From DASWJZ01 sp963805325 (GTDB taxonomy: Bacteria > Pseudomonadota > Alphaproteobacteria > Rhizobiales > Afifellaceae), in the NCBI GenBank assembly GCA_963805325.1, contig CAWDTS010000009.1, positions 248,001 through 312,000 on the forward strand: a DNA stretch of 64,000 bases, written 5' to 3'. The notes beneath the pieces were generated by a model. That model was not told the origin of the DNA. It worked only from the letters and a program-made list of their open reading frames with translations, and searched no databases. Positions 27,293 to 37,238 of the stretch are shown here, piece by piece (the first letter of the stretch is position 1; the number at the start of each line of letters is the position of its first letter). The translations under genes and the position numbers were made by a program.

Positions 27293-29356
27293 GTGACCGA
27301 CAATCCGCTCCTGCAAGACTGGAAGACGCCGTTCAAGACTCCGCCTTTCGCTGACATCCAGCCAGAGCATTTCCGCCCGGCCTTCGACGCGGCGCTCGCG
27401 GGGCACGATTCGGAGATCGCCGCGATCGCGGAAGATCCGGGGACGCCCAGCTTCGCCAACACGGTCGAAGCGCTGGAGCTTGCCGGCGAGACGCTGAGGC
27501 GCGTCTCCTCCGTGTTCTTCGGCCTTTCCGGATCGAACACCAACGAAGCGCTCGAAAAGATCGAGCGTGACATTGCGCCAATCCTCGCCAAGCACCGTTC
27601 GGCGATCTTCCAGAACGAAGCGCTATTCCGCCGCGTCGACGCGCTGAAGACGAGCGAGGCGGAGCTCGGGCTTAGCACGGAGCAGGCGCGCGTGCTGGAG
27701 AGGCTGCACCTTGCCTTCGTGCGGAACGGCGGGGCGCTGCCGCCCGAGAAGAAGAAGCGGCTCGCCGAGATCACCGAGCGGCTCGCGACGCTCGGCACGC
27801 AGTTCGGCCAGAACGTGCTTGCAGACGAGCGCAGCTACGCGCTGGTGCTTGAAGATGCGCGCGACCTCGCCGGGCTCCCGGATTCGGTTCGCGAAACGGC
27901 GGCCGCCGCGGCCGAAGAGCGCGGCATGAAGGGCAAGCACGCCATTACGCTGTCGCGCTCCTCTGTCGAGCCGTTTCTGCAATTCTCTTCGCGCCGCGAT
28001 CTCCGCGAAACCGCCTTCAAGGCGTGGATCGCGCGCGGCGAGAATGGCGGCCCCACCGACAATGCCGCGATCATCGAGGAGATGGTGCGGCTCCGGATCG
28101 AGCGCGCACACCTTCTCGGCTACGAGACCTACGCAGCCTTCCGTCTCGACGACACGATGGCGAAGACGCCGGAGGCGGCGCTCGGGCTGCTTCAATCCGT
28201 GTGGCGCCCGGCGCGTGAGAAGGCGCTTCGCGAGACCGACGTCCTGCAGCGCCTTATCCAAAAGGCGGGCGGCAACTTCACGCTCGCGCCTTGGGACTGG
28301 CGCTACTACGCGGAGAAGCAGCGACAGGCCGAGTTCAACTTGGACGAAGGCGCTATCGAACCCTACCTGCAGCTCGACAACATGATCGCTGCGGCTTTCG
28401 ATACCGCGCAGCGCCTCTTCGGACTGAGTTTCACGCCGCGGAGCGACATCCCCGTCTATCACCCCGACGTTCGCACCTGGGAGGTGACCGACGCGGACGG
28501 GCGGCATGTCGGGCTCTTCTTCGGCGACTATTTCGCCCGCACCTCGAAGCGGAGCGGCGCATGGATGAGCGCGTTCCGTAGCCAGGAGAAGCTTGCAGGC
28601 GATATACGGCCGCTCATCTACAACGTCATGAATTTCTCCAAGCCTGGTGCGGGCGCGCCGGCGCTGATCTCGTTCGAGGACGCGCGCACGCTCTTCCACG
28701 AGTTCGGACACGCGCTGCATGGGCTTCTGTCGAACGTCACCTACCGCTCGATCGCCGGCACCAGCGTCGCGACGGATTTCGTCGAGTTCCCCTCGCAGCT
28801 TTACGAGCATTGGCTGGAAGAGCCGGAGGTGCTGCGGCGTTTCGCGCTCCACTATGAGACCGGCGAGCCGATGCCGGCGGCGATGCTTGAGAAGCTCAAG
28901 GCGTCGCGCACCTTCAATCAGGGCTTTGCGACGGTCGAATATGTGTCCTCGGCGCTGGTCGACCTCGATTTCCACCGGCTCTCCGAGTCCGGCGATCTCG
29001 ACGTCGCGGCCTTCGAGCGCGCGTCGCTTCAGAAGATCGGCATGCCGGAGGCGATCGTCATGCGGCACCGGCCGCCGCACTTCGCGCATGTCTTCTCGGG
29101 CGACGGCTATGCTGCCGGCTACTACTCCTATCTCTGGTCGGAGGTGCTCGACGCGGACGGCTTCGCAGCGTTCAAGGAAGCGGGCGATATCTTCGACGCG
29201 GAAACGGCGAAGCGGCTGAAGGAATTCGTCTATTCGGCCGGCTATCTGCGCGAGCCAGCGGAGGCCTATCGGCGCTTCCGCGGGCGGATGCCCGAACCGG
29301 AGGCGCTGCTCAAGAAACGCGGGCTGATCGAAGCGGAAGAGACCTCATCCCCCTGA
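27293..29356 (+). CDS. M3 family oligopeptidase (Dcp/OpdA-like)
   Basis: 687 residues, a full-length thimet-oligopeptidase-type enzyme. The zinc site is HEFGH in ARTLFHEFGHALHGLLS (~residue 470), with the downstream Glu ligand in DFVEFPSQLYEHW. GAWMSAFRSQ and YYSYLWSEVLDADGF fit dipeptidyl carboxypeptidases. The start is GTG 27293 after GAGGAGAAG; the frame is open 84 bases earlier. It degrades short peptides in the cytoplasm. Confidence 0.92.
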   Translation: MTDNPLLQDWKTPFKTPPFADIQPEHFRPAFDAALAGHDSEIAAIAEDPGTPSFANTVEALELAGETLRRVSSVFFGLSGSNTNEALEKIERDIAPILAKHRSAIFQNEALFRRVDALKTSEAELGLSTEQARVLERLHLAFVRNGGALPPEKKKRLAEITERLATLGTQFGQNVLADERSYALVLEDARDLAGLPDSVRETAAAAAEERGMKGKHAITLSRSSVEPFLQFSSRRDLRETAFKAWIARGENGGPTDNAAIIEEMVRLRIERAHLLGYETYAAFRLDDTMAKTPEAALGLLQSVWRPAREKALRETDVLQRLIQKAGGNFTLAPWDWRYYAEKQRQAEFNLDEGAIEPYLQLDNMIAAAFDTAQRLFGLSFTPRSDIPVYHPDVRTWEVTDADGRHVGLFFGDYFARTSKRSGAWMSAFRSQEKLAGDIRPLIYNVMNFSKPGAGAPALISFEDARTLFHEFGHALHGLLSNVTYRSIAGTSVATDFVEFPSQLYEHWLEEPEVLRRFALHYETGEPMPAAMLEKLKASRTFNQGFATVEYVSSALVDLDFHRLSESGDLDVAAFERASLQKIGMPEAIVMRHRPPHFAHVFSGDGYAAGYYSYLWSEVLDADGFAAFKEAGDIFDAETAKRLKEFVYSAGYLREPAEAYRRFRGRMPEPEALLKKRGLIEAEETSSP

Positions 29357-29440
29357 GGGAGGGGGTGGCGCGTCCGTTCCGCCGCTGGCGCCCTTCTTCG
29401 CGCGGAGCTATAAGCCGGCTCCGTTTCCAAGGAGGCATTC

Positions 29441-29947
29441 ATGCCGCTTTCCATGTCCCAGGCTTCCGTCCCCGTCTTTACGCAGATGTTGAGCGCGCTT
29501 TCCGCTGTCATCGACAAAGCCTTGGACCACTGTGGTGCGAAGAAGATCGACCCCTCCGTTTTCGTGTCCGCACGGCTTGCGCCAGACATGCTCCCCTTCT
29601 CGCGCCAGGTGATGATCGCTACCGACCACGCCAAGGGCGCGACGGCGCGGCTCGGCGGGCGTGAGGTGCCCAAGTTCGAGGACACGGAATCCACCCTGGA
29701 GGAGTTGAAGGCGCGCATCGCCAAGACGCTCGACTTCATCAAGACGGTTCCCGCCGACGCGATCGATGGCTCCGAAAAGAAAGACGTCATGCTGACCATC
29801 GGTGGCAATCCTCTGACCCTCGCCGGCGAGCGATACCTCCTGCATTTCGCGCTGCCGAACTTCTTCTTCCACGTGACGACCGCCTACGACATTCTGCGGC
29901 ACAACGGCGTGGAGATCGGAAAGCGCGACTACATGGGTGCGCGTTAG
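29441..29947 (+). CDS. DUF1993 domain protein
   Basis: 168 residues. The start MPLSMSQASVPVFTQML and the segments LAPDMLPFSRQVMIATDHAKG and LPNFFFHVTTAYDILRHNGV are the DUF1993 signature. The family is predicted to have the DinB-like four-helix fold. Its function is unknown. It follows an AGGAGG ribosome site. Confidence 0.88.
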   Translation: MPLSMSQASVPVFTQMLSALSAVIDKALDHCGAKKIDPSVFVSARLAPDMLPFSRQVMIATDHAKGATARLGGREVPKFEDTESTLEELKARIAKTLDFIKTVPADAIDGSEKKDVMLTIGGNPLTLAGERYLLHFALPNFFFHVTTAYDILRHNGVEIGKRDYMGAR

Positions 29948-29953
29948 GCGCCG

Positions 29954-30569
29954 ATGTCGCCGCATCTCTATCTCGCCTATCTCGTCGCGACGATCGTCAT
30001 CATCGTCGTGCCGGGGCCGACGGTGACGCTGATCATCGCCAACAGCCTTTCGCACGGGTGCCGCGCCGGCCTCCTGAACGTCGCCGGGAACGCAGCTCGG
30101 CATCGCGCTGATGATCGCGCTCGTCGGCATCGGCCTCGCCTCGCTGATCGAAGCGCTCGGCTGGTGGTTCCAGGTCGTACGGATCATCGGCGCCGTCTAT
30201 CTCGTCTATCTCGGCGTGAAGCTGTTGCGATCGAGCGGCGCGCTCGGCGAGCCGCAGAAGGTTGCCGTGCCGCGCGTCGGCTTCTTCCTGCAGGGGTTCC
30301 TCGTCGCGATCAGCAATCCGAAGACGCTCGTCTTCTTCGGAGCGTTCATCCCGCAATTCATCGATCCCGCCGGCGACTATGCGCTGCAGGTGGCGATCAT
30401 GGGGGCGACGGCGATCGTGGTCGCCTCGATCTCCGACGGGCTCTACGCGATCCTCGTCGGCGGCGCCGGCCGCCGCATCTCGAAGACGCGGATACGCTGG
30501 CTGTCGCGGATCAGCGGCGGGGTCCTGATCGGCGGCGGCTTGTGGCTGGCGCTGACGAGGACGCGCTAG
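29954..30569 (+). CDS. LysE/RhtB family translocator, interrupted by a one-base insertion
   Basis: The reconstruction is 204 residues with six helices. The start is LYLAYLVATIVIIVVPGPTV, then the frame breaks at 30089-30090, where GGGAACGCAG should read GGGACGCAG. Correcting it gives VAGTQLGIALMIALVG. Conserved LVYLGVKLLR and FLVAISNPKTLVFFGAFIPQF follow. It likely exports amino acids or homoserine lactone-type solutes. It begins seven bases after the DUF1993 stop. Confidence 0.85.
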
Positions 30570-30571
30570 CC

Positions 30572-31784
30572 TCACTTCGCCTTTCGCAGTAGCTCCAGGA
30601 ATTCCTTCGTCGGGTAGCCGTCCGCCGGCAGACTGAAGGCGACCTGCGCCTGTTTCACCCCGGCGCGGGTGATCTCGCCGAGCCGCCCGTCCGGGTCGCC
30701 GGCCTCGTAGCCGGCGGCGTTCAGCCGCTTCTGAACCTCAAGCATGTCGTCGGAGGAAAGGATCGGCGGAGCGTTGCCCGGATCGAGCCGCGGCGCGCCG
30801 CGCAAGCCGCGTCGCGAAATAGGCGGCGGCGAGCGAATAGTTGGAGCTCTGGTTCCATTCCCAGAAGATCAGGAAATTCCGGTAGGCGAGAAAGGCCGGC
30901 CCGAGCCGGCCCATGGGCAAAAGCAGCGACGCGGGCACGGCGTCCTCCGGAAGCGCGCTGCCGTCGCGGCGCGTCACGCCCGCTTTCGCCCAGAAGGCAC
31001 GGGGCTTGAGGTTCGCGCGCGCCGCCTCCTGCCACGGCACGCCGGCCGCGACGCGCACCTCCTCCAGCCACGGCTCGCCGCCGCGCCAGCCGATCGATTT
31101 CAGATAATTCGCCCCCGATGCAAGCGCGTCCGCAACGCTGCCAACGAGGTCGCGGCGGCCGTCGCCATCATAGTCGACGGCGTATTTCAGATAGTTCGAC
31201 GGCGTGAACTGCACCTGTCCGACCGCGCCGGCCCATGAGCCCTTCAGCTCGTCGAGCGTGAGATCGCCGCGGTCGAGCAGCGTCAGCGCTCCGATCAGCT
31301 CGGCGCGGAAGCTTTCCGGCCGGCGGCAATCGTAGGCGAGCGTCGCGAGAGAGGTCAGGAGCGGCGTATTCCCCGTGTAGCCGCCGAAGTCGGTCTCAAG
31401 CCCCCAGAAGGCGACAATGACCGCGCCGGGCACGCCGTAATCGTGCTCGATCCGGGCCAGCGTCTTGGCGTGCGTCCGCATGAGCGCCGCGCCCGTGTCG
31501 AGCCGCTTGGCGGTGACCGTGGCGTAGAGGTAATCGAGGAAGCTCTGCGAAAGGCTCGGCTGGCCGCGATCCTGACGTACCACGCTGTCATCGATCTTCA
31601 CGCGATCAAGAGCGCGAAGCGTCGGCGCCGAGATGCCGGCCTTCGCCGCCTCGGCCTTCACGCCGGCGAGCCATTGATCGAAGCTTTCCTTACGGCAACT
31701 CGGGGCAGCGTGGGCCATACCGCCCAGCCAAAGGATCAGGGCGAGCGCGGCCGCAGCGCGCCGCACGAAGGCCCGATCACTCAT
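30572..31784 (-). CDS. Lytic murein transglycosylase with peptidoglycan-binding domain, one-base frameshift
   Basis: The reconstruction is 403 residues. A signal peptide (ALALILWLGGMAHA) precedes an MltB/SLT_2 catalytic domain, with the catalytic Glu in FWGLETDFGGYTG (~residue 120) and WAGAVGQVQFTPSNYLKYAV. The frame breaks near 30800, where one extra base separates YFATRLA from GAPRLDPGNAPPI. The C-terminal PG_binding_1 domain (EVQKRLNAAGYEAGDPDG) follows. I chose ATG 31784, which has GGAAG upstream and overlaps the WYL gene by eight bases. It cleaves glycan strands in the periplasm. Confidence 0.88.
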
Positions 31785-32778
31785 AGCTTCCACGAATCTC
31801 ATCGAGTTCCGACCTCAGCGTCTCGCGCAGGCTCAAAGGCTCCAGGATCTCGGCCTCCGCCCCGAGCCAGCGGACGAGTGGAAGGACGGTTTCGGGATCT
31901 GTCTCCGGCCACGACATCACCACCCGCCCATCATGGCCCTCAAAAAAGGCGGCGTGGCGATAATACCAGTCGCGACGAAGCTTTGCCGCCGCGTCGGTGC
32001 TCATGCTGATGCGGCAGGCTTCGTTCCGCTTCTCCCAGGTGCGCATGGCGCTTTCCAGCCATTGCCGCCCGAGAAGCGCGCGCACGTCGAAATCCTGCAT
32101 CGGGCGGAATGCCATTCCGGTCACGCGGATCGCGATCACGCGATCGGCGCGCCACATCCTGATCTCGCCGGCTTCCAGCGAGCGGCCGATGAGATACCAG
32201 AGGTCGCGGTCCCACAGGAGCCCGTGCGGCTCGATTTCGTGCACCCTTTCGCTCGTACGCTTCGGGTTCCGGTGTGTCATCTCCACGCGGCGCTGCGCCA
32301 GGATGCCCTCAAGGAAGGTATCGACGACGGCCTGATGCTCGACCGGCCGTTCGGGCGGCCGCGGACCGTGAAATATGTCATCCGGCTGCCGTTCGAACCC
32401 GACAATTCTGGGCCCGTTCGACAGGATATCGCGGGCCGCCTTCGGAAGCGCCGCAAGGAGCTTCGCCTCGGCGGCTTCAAGGTCGCCCTTCAGCGGTGTC
32501 GTCTCGAGCCCGCGGACGAGCGTCAGCGCAACGAGAAGCGCGGTGGTCTCCACGCGGTTCAAGGCGATCGGCGGCGAAAGATAGTCGCCGGAAAGCCTGA
32601 AACCGCCCTCCGCGCCGCGCTCCGCCTCAACCGGGATGCCAAGCGCGATCAGCCGATCGATGTCCCGGTAGATGGTACGCACCGACACATCGAAACGGGC
32701 CGCCAGCTCCGACGCCGGAAAGAGCTTCCGGCGCGTCAGAAGGAGGAGGATCGCAAGTGCGCGCTCCAGCGGATTCAC
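31777..32778 (-). CDS. WYL-domain transcriptional regulator (YafY-like)
   Basis: 333 residues. N-terminal HTH_11 DNA-binding domain (LFPASELAARFDVSVRTIYRDIDRL, residues 19-45), then a WYL ligand-sensing domain with WDRDLWYLIG near 200, and a WCX-type C-terminal extension (~250-330). WYL domains bind small ligands or nucleic acids and occur in many stress and defence loci. The gene overlaps the transglycosylase start, so the two may be co-transcribed. Its target genes are not evident. Confidence 0.88.
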   Translation of the reverse strand: MNPLERALAILLLLTRRKLFPASELAARFDVSVRTIYRDIDRLIALGIPVEAERGAEGGFRLSGDYLSPPIALNRVETTALLVALTLVRGLETTPLKGDLEAAEAKLLAALPKAARDILSNGPRIVGFERQPDDIFHGPRPPERPVEHQAVVDTFLEGILAQRRVEMTHRNPKRTSERVHEIEPHGLLWDRDLWYLIGRSLEAGEIRMWRADRVIAIRVTGMAFRPMQDFDVRALLGRQWLESAMRTWEKRNEACRISMSTDAAAKLRRDWYYRHAAFFEGHDGRVVMSWPETDPETVLPLVRWLGAEAEILEPLSLRETLRSELDEIRGSYE

Positions 32779-32898
32779 GCAATTTCTCCCGGGCCGAGAT
32801 GCCTTTTTTCGAGGCCTCGATCTGAGCCCTTCAATCCTGACATCGCGTTGGCAGGTATCGCACCCTATCCCTGCTCCGCAAACAGAGGAGCAAAGGCT

Positions 32899-33114
32899 AT
32901 GGCCAACGTTTCAATCACGCCGCGGCGGTCGATCTTCGACCGCCTGGAATCCTGGTTCGCAGCGTTCTTCAAGTCGGTCCGGGAGATCAGGACGGAAGCG
33001 GAGCTGAGGAGCAAGCTCAGGGACGTCGACGATCACCTCCTGCGGGACATGGGGCTGACGTGGACTGGCCGGCGCTACGAAAGAATCGGGGGCGACGAAG
33101 ACGAATGGCGGTGA
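32899..33114 (+). CDS. DUF1127 domain protein
   Basis: 71 residues from ATG 32899, with GAGGAG seven bases upstream. The C-terminal DUF1127 motif is visible in LRDVDDHLLRDMGLTW. The frame is open for 300 codons upstream, but that part is antisense to the WYL gene. Small DUF1127 proteins in alphaproteobacteria affect RNA metabolism and phosphate or carbon homeostasis. Confidence 0.82.
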   Translation: MANVSITPRRSIFDRLESWFAAFFKSVREIRTEAELRSKLRDVDDHLLRDMGLTWTGRRYERIGGDEDEWR

Positions 33115-33115
33115 C

Positions 33116-33132
33116 GACGGCCGATGGCCGTC
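33116..33132. terminator. Stem-loop just after the DUF1127 gene
   Basis: GACGGCC and GGCCGTC form a perfect 7-base stem around GAT, starting two bases after the stop codon. There is no T-tract. Confidence 0.35.
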
Positions 33133-33203
33133 CATCACACCGCCCCGGCCGGGACCTTCGTGCCGACGCCGCCTGCTTCAGCGCAAAATCCGAGAAGCCC
33201 CGC

Positions 33204-33935
33204 TCAGATCGGGTTTCCGGCCATGCGGCGCACGTTCTGCCGCCACTGTGCGTCGGGATCGGTCAGCGCGTGCTCAAGGCGCGCGATCGGATTCGTCGCC
33301 TGAAGAACGACCACCTTCGTGCCGATCGGCACGCGGTTATAAAGATCGATCACGTCGGCATTCAGCATGCGGATGCAGCCAGACGATACCGCCTTGCCGA
33401 TCGACAGCGGCTCGTTGGTGCCGTGGATGCGGTAGAGCGTGTCCTTGCCGTCCTGGAACAGGTACATCGCGCGCGCGCCGAGCGGATTGTCGGTGCCTCC
33501 GTCCATGCCGTCGGCATATTTCTTGGCGCGCTCGTCGCGCGCCTGCATCTCAATCGGCGGATACCATTTCGGCCATTCGCGCTTCATCTGAATGGTCGCG
33601 GTGCCATTCCAGGCAAAGCCCTCGCGCCCGACGCCGATGCCGTAGCGCCGCGCCTTGCCGTCAGCCTGCACCAGATAGAGAAGCCGCTGCCCCGGATCGA
33701 CCACGATCGTCCCCGCTGCCTCGCCCGTCGGATCCCTGACGATCTGGCGGTGGAACTGCATCGGGATGTTGCTGAGATTGACCGGCGGAACATTGTAGGG
33801 CTCTTTGCCCGCCGGAACGAGGAGGCCTGAGCCTTCGCTCGGGGCGTAGGCCAGCGGGCCGGTCCCGGGCATGCCGGAGCAAGCCGCGAGCGCTGCGCTC
33901 GCCGCACCGATGAGAAAATAGCGTCTGTCGATCAC
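33204..33935 (-). CDS. L,D-transpeptidase (YkuD domain), exported
   Basis: 243 residues from GTG 33935, which follows GGAGAG. The N-terminus IDRRYFLIGAASAALAACSG has twin arginines and a lipobox (LAAC), so export as a lipoprotein is likely. The YkuD active site is HGTNEPLSIGKAVSSGCIRM, with the catalytic Cys near residue 195. It forms 3-3 crosslinks in peptidoglycan or anchors proteins to it. The frame is open further upstream, but without signal-peptide character. Confidence 0.9.
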   Translation of the reverse strand: MIDRRYFLIGAASAALAACSGMPGTGPLAYAPSEGSGLLVPAGKEPYNVPPVNLSNIPMQFHRQIVRDPTGEAAGTIVVDPGQRLLYLVQADGKARRYGIGVGREGFAWNGTATIQMKREWPKWYPPIEMQARDERAKKYADGMDGGTDNPLGARAMYLFQDGKDTLYRIHGTNEPLSIGKAVSSGCIRMLNADVIDLYNRVPIGTKVVVLQATNPIARLEHALTDPDAQWRQNVRRMAGNPI

Positions 33936-34100
33936 CTTAACTCTCCGGATCAGGCCCGCGCGCCGGAACACCCGCAACGGGAGCACCGCGATGTTACGAG
34001 GAACTCGGCCTCCAGGCAATTCGGCGCGAAACGGCCCGCATCAAGCAGAATCAAAGCGTTGCCGGGCTGCCACGCTTTGTTGAAAGGACAACGATCGCCC

Positions 34101-34701
34101 TCAGGCCGCGGGATCGCCCCAGATCTCCTGCAGGCGCTGCGCGCGTCCGCAGCCGAACTTGTAGAACTTGTAGCGGGCGGCATTCGTCACGTGAAAGTTC
34201 TGGTGGTAGCCCTCGGCCGGATAGAAAACCTGGGCGGGCAGGATCTGTGTCTGGACCGGCTTGCTGAACTGGGCCGCAACCTTTTCCTTGCTGGCCTTGG
34301 CGAGCGCCTCCTCCTCGGGGCCTCCAATGAAGATCGCGCTTCGGGTACTGGCTCCCCTTGTCGCAGAACTGGCCACGCGCATCGAACGGATCGATGTTGT
34401 GCCAGAAGACATCGAGAAGCTTGGCATAGCTGACCTTCGCCGTGTCGTAGTCGACCTTCACCGATTCGAAATGGCCAGTCCCGCCCCCTGAGACCTGCTC
34501 ATACGTCGCATTGGCGAGGCTTCCTCCGGTATAGCCCGACGTGGTGGCGACAACGCCCGCCACCTTGTCGAAGGCTTCCTCGACGCACCAGAAGCAGCCG
34601 CCCGCGAAAATGGCGGACTTCACTTCCGCCGCCGCCCGGCTGCCGACCGCGAACGACGCCAGCGCCAATAACGCGGCCGCAAGAGCCGTCACCTGCCTCA
34701 T
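34101..34701 (-). CDS. msrA: Peptide methionine sulfoxide reductase A, exported, one-base frameshift
   Basis: The reconstruction is 199 residues. A signal peptide (VTALAAALLALASFAVGSRA) precedes the MsrA domain with the active-site GGCFWCVEEAFDKV, then GYTGGSLANATYEQV. The frame breaks at 34343-34345: one extra base in a three-base run interrupts CDKGSQYRSAIFIGG. The rest (EGYHQNFHVTNAARYKFY) is intact. It reduces methionine-S-sulfoxide in envelope proteins. Confidence 0.9.
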
Positions 34702-34835
34702 CAATCGGTCTCCCTCAAGAACGCCGTTGCGGCCAACCATCGAGTCCGCCCGACTTCGCGGCAAGACCCCTTACGCGAACGTGAAGCACCGCGAGGGGCG
34801 GTCGACACGCGACGCAGCGCGCAACTCCGGTGCGC

Positions 34836-35264
34836 TCAGTTGTGCTCTTCGGGGAGGGTCGGAAGCGGGTGAAACTCGATGCCCTCTTCCGCAAGCGCGC
34901 GGGCATCGTCGCGCGAGGCCTCACCGTAAATGCCGCGCTTCTCCGATTCGTTGTAGTGAATGCGGCGCGCCTCCTCGGCGAAACGCGGGCCCACATAGTC
35001 GGCGTTCGCGGTCAGGTGCTCGCGCAGCTTGCGCAGCATCGATATCGCCTCCTGCCGCTCCGGCATGTTGGCGGCGAGCCGCACGGAATCCTTCTTGCGC
35101 GCCGTCGCCACCGAAGGCGCCATCAGCGCCTTCTCGACGTCGGCGGAGCCGCAAACCGGGCAAAGGATGGCGCCCTTCGACCTTTGCGCCTCATAGGCCG
35201 CGGAGTCGGCGAACCAAGCCTCAAAGGCATGCGCCTCGGGGCAAGTCAGCGAATAGCGGATCAC
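34836..35264 (-). CDS. DUF1178 family protein
   Basis: 142 residues. The start MIRYSLTCPEAHAFEAWFAD with CPVCGSADVEKALMAPSV (residues 35-52) forms a possible metal site, and the C-terminal part is helical (AEEARRIHYNESEKRGIYG). DUF1178 has no known function. Its ATG overlaps the stop of the Nit1-like amidase, so it is co-translated with it in a grxC-amidase-DUF1178 run. Confidence 0.88.
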   Translation of the reverse strand: MIRYSLTCPEAHAFEAWFADSAAYEAQRSKGAILCPVCGSADVEKALMAPSVATARKKDSVRLAANMPERQEAISMLRKLREHLTANADYVGPRFAEEARRIHYNESEKRGIYGEASRDDARALAEEGIEFHPLPTLPEEHN

Positions 35265-36118
35265 GAAGCGGACCTCAGCGCCGGCCTTTCTTCCATGTCG
35301 GGAAGCGCGAAGGGGCGCTCGTTCCTGAGCGAGGGAATACGCTGACGCGCGTCCTGCGACAGCGCCGGGTCGATCTCGGCGACGATCACCTCCGCACCCT
35401 CCCCGCCGCCTTCCGCAAGGACCTCACCCCATGGCGCGACGATGATCGAATGGCCGAAGGTCTCGCGCCCGTCGGCGTGGCGGCCCGCCTGTGCGGCGGA
35501 CATGACGAAGGCGCCGTTCTCTATGGCGCGCGCCCGCTGCAGCACGTGCCAATGCGCTTCGCCGGTCTGGCGGGTGAAGGCCGCCGGCGCGGTCAGCGCC
35601 ACCGCTCCGGCATGCGCCTCGGCGCGGTAAAGCTGTGGGAAGCGGATGTCGTAGCAGATCGAAACGCCGAGCCTCAGCCACGGCAGGTCGACGACAACGG
35701 CACGATCGCCGGGATGATAGACGGCGGACTCGCGCCAGCTCTCGCCGTTCGGAAGATCGACATCGAACAGGTGGATCTTGTCGTAGCGTGCAAGGAGCCC
35801 GCCGTCGGTGCCGAAGACAAGCGCGCGGTTGGCGATCTTCCCGTCGGCGGCCCTGAGCGCCAGCGAACCGATATGAAGCACGATGCCGAGCTCAGCCGCG
35901 AGCGCCGAGAAGCGCTTCACAGCCGGGTCCGACTGCTCCGGCGCGATCGCGGTCGCGAGCGCGGCGCGATTGCGCTGCACGATATTGGTCATCTCCGGCG
36001 TCTGGACATATTGCGCGCCGGCGCTCGCCGCCTCGCGCACCAGTCGCTCGACGGTCGCGATGTTCTCGGCGACGTCGGTCGAAGAGCAGAGCTGGATACA
36101 GGCCGCCTTGAACGTCAT
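35261..36118 (-). CDS. Carbon-nitrogen hydrolase (Nit1/Nit2-like)
   Basis: 285 residues. The Glu-Lys-Cys triad is visible: Glu in VQTPEMTN (~residue 43), Lys in RYDKIHLFDVDLP (~110) and Cys in VSICYDIRFPQLYR (~145). The sequence is closest to Nit1-type deaminated-glutathione amidases, so a metabolite-repair role beside glutaredoxin is plausible. ATG 36118 overlaps the grxC stop, and the stop overlaps the DUF1178 start, giving a tight three-gene operon. Confidence 0.9.
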   Translation of the reverse strand: MTFKAACIQLCSSTDVAENIATVERLVREAASAGAQYVQTPEMTNIVQRNRAALATAIAPEQSDPAVKRFSALAAELGIVLHIGSLALRAADGKIANRALVFGTDGGLLARYDKIHLFDVDLPNGESWRESAVYHPGDRAVVVDLPWLRLGVSICYDIRFPQLYRAEAHAGAVALTAPAAFTRQTGEAHWHVLQRARAIENGAFVMSAAQAGRHADGRETFGHSIIVAPWGEVLAEGGGEGAEVIVAEIDPALSQDARQRIPSLRNERPFALPDMEERPALRSAS

Positions 36119-36381
36119 GTCACCGCCTCGGAAGCAAGCAGTTCGTCGAGCCCGCCGCGTGCGTCGAGCGCATAAAGGTCGTCGCAACCGCCGACATGCT
36201 GACTGCCGACGAAAATCTGCGGGAAAGTGAAGCGCCCGGAGCGATCGATCATCTCCTGCCGCTTTGCGGGCACGCCGGTCGCATCGATCTCCTCAAACGG
36301 GACCCCCTTGTCGGTAAGAAGCCTCTTCGCGGCGGTGCAGAAGCCGCAGAACCGTCGCGTGTAGATGGTCACCTTTGGCAT
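36115..36381 (-). CDS. grxC: Glutaredoxin 3
   Basis: 88 residues. The redox site is CGFC in TRRFCGFCTAAKRLL, where most relatives have CPYC. The cis-proline loop TFPQIFVGSQHVGGCDDLYAL binds glutathione. It reduces mixed disulfides. ATG 36381 is preferred to an in-frame ATG five codons upstream. It heads the operon with the amidase and DUF1178. Confidence 0.92.
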   Translation of the reverse strand: MPKVTIYTRRFCGFCTAAKRLLTDKGVPFEEIDATGVPAKRQEMIDRSGRFTFPQIFVGSQHVGGCDDLYALDARGGLDELLASEAVT

Positions 36382-36451
36382 GCCGGCGCTCATCAAAATG
36401 CGTTACCGTTCAAATATATGGACCTTCACATACCATTTGCAAAGGAACGGT

Positions 36452-37201
36452 TCACCGGGTCACGCGGGCGAAAGTGAGAACATCCACCGCCGCGGCGCCC
36501 GAACGGAGAAGCGCGCGGGTCGCCGCCTTCACCGTCGCGCCCGAAGTGTAAACGTCGTCGACGAGGAGCACGCCGCGGCCGGCAATCCTGACGTGCATAG
36601 CCTCGGGGACGCGAAAGGCGCCGCGCACGTTTTCCGCGCGCTGCGTCGCGCTCAGTCCGACCTGCTGGCGGGTGGCCTTCACCCGCTCGAGCACGAAGGG
36701 ATCGTGCGGGATGCCGGTCAGCCCTGAGATGCGCGCTGCCAGCAACGCCGCCTGGTTGAAGCGCCGCCGCCACAGCCGCCAGCGGTAGAGCGGTACCGGC
36801 AGGATCAGGCTGCAATCGGAAAGAAGCGGCTGGCTGGCGCGGACCATCGCCTTCGCCATCGTCTCCGCCAGATCCGGACGGTCGTAATATTTCATCTGGT
36901 GTACGAGCCGCCGCGCGACGTCGCCATAAACCGCCGCCGACCGCGCACGCCGGAACGGCGGCGGGTCGGCAAACGCCTCGGCCGAAACGATGCCGTCGCC
37001 GAGGTCGAAGGCGAAGGGCGTGCCGTAAACAGGGCAAAGCGGCGGCGCGATGAAGCGGATGGTCGACCAGCAGGCGGAGCATAGAGCGTGCCCGTCGCCG
37101 ACGGCGCTGCCGCATCCGGGACAGGTCGGCGGCAACACAAGGTCGGCGGCGAATCCGGCCAGACGTGCGAGACGTGTGTCGGGTCGTTTGAGCGCCAGCA
37201 T
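36452..37201 (-). CDS. comF: ComF family phosphoribosyltransferase-like protein
   Basis: 249 residues. An N-terminal zinc-binding segment (CPGCGSAVG, CSACW) precedes RARSAAVYGDVARRLVHQMKY and the PRTase signature VLLVDDVYTSGATV (~residue 210). ComF relatives assist DNA uptake or recombination. It is divergent from the methyltransferase gene with a 37-base gap. Confidence 0.9.
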   Translation of the reverse strand: MLALKRPDTRLARLAGFAADLVLPPTCPGCGSAVGDGHALCSACWSTIRFIAPPLCPVYGTPFAFDLGDGIVSAEAFADPPPFRRARSAAVYGDVARRLVHQMKYYDRPDLAETMAKAMVRASQPLLSDCSLILPVPLYRWRLWRRRFNQAALLAARISGLTGIPHDPFVLERVKATRQQVGLSATQRAENVRGAFRVPEAMHVRIAGRGVLLVDDVYTSGATVKAATRALLRSGAAAVDVLTFARVTR

Positions 37202-37238
37202 GGCGCCATGCTATCGCGACCGGAAAGGCCGGTCACCT

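Noticed and set aside
36452..37201. ComF zinc finger apparently lacking one cysteine (CPVYG)
   Set aside because: Alphaproteobacterial ComF proteins commonly have CPVLG or similar here, so it is ordinary.
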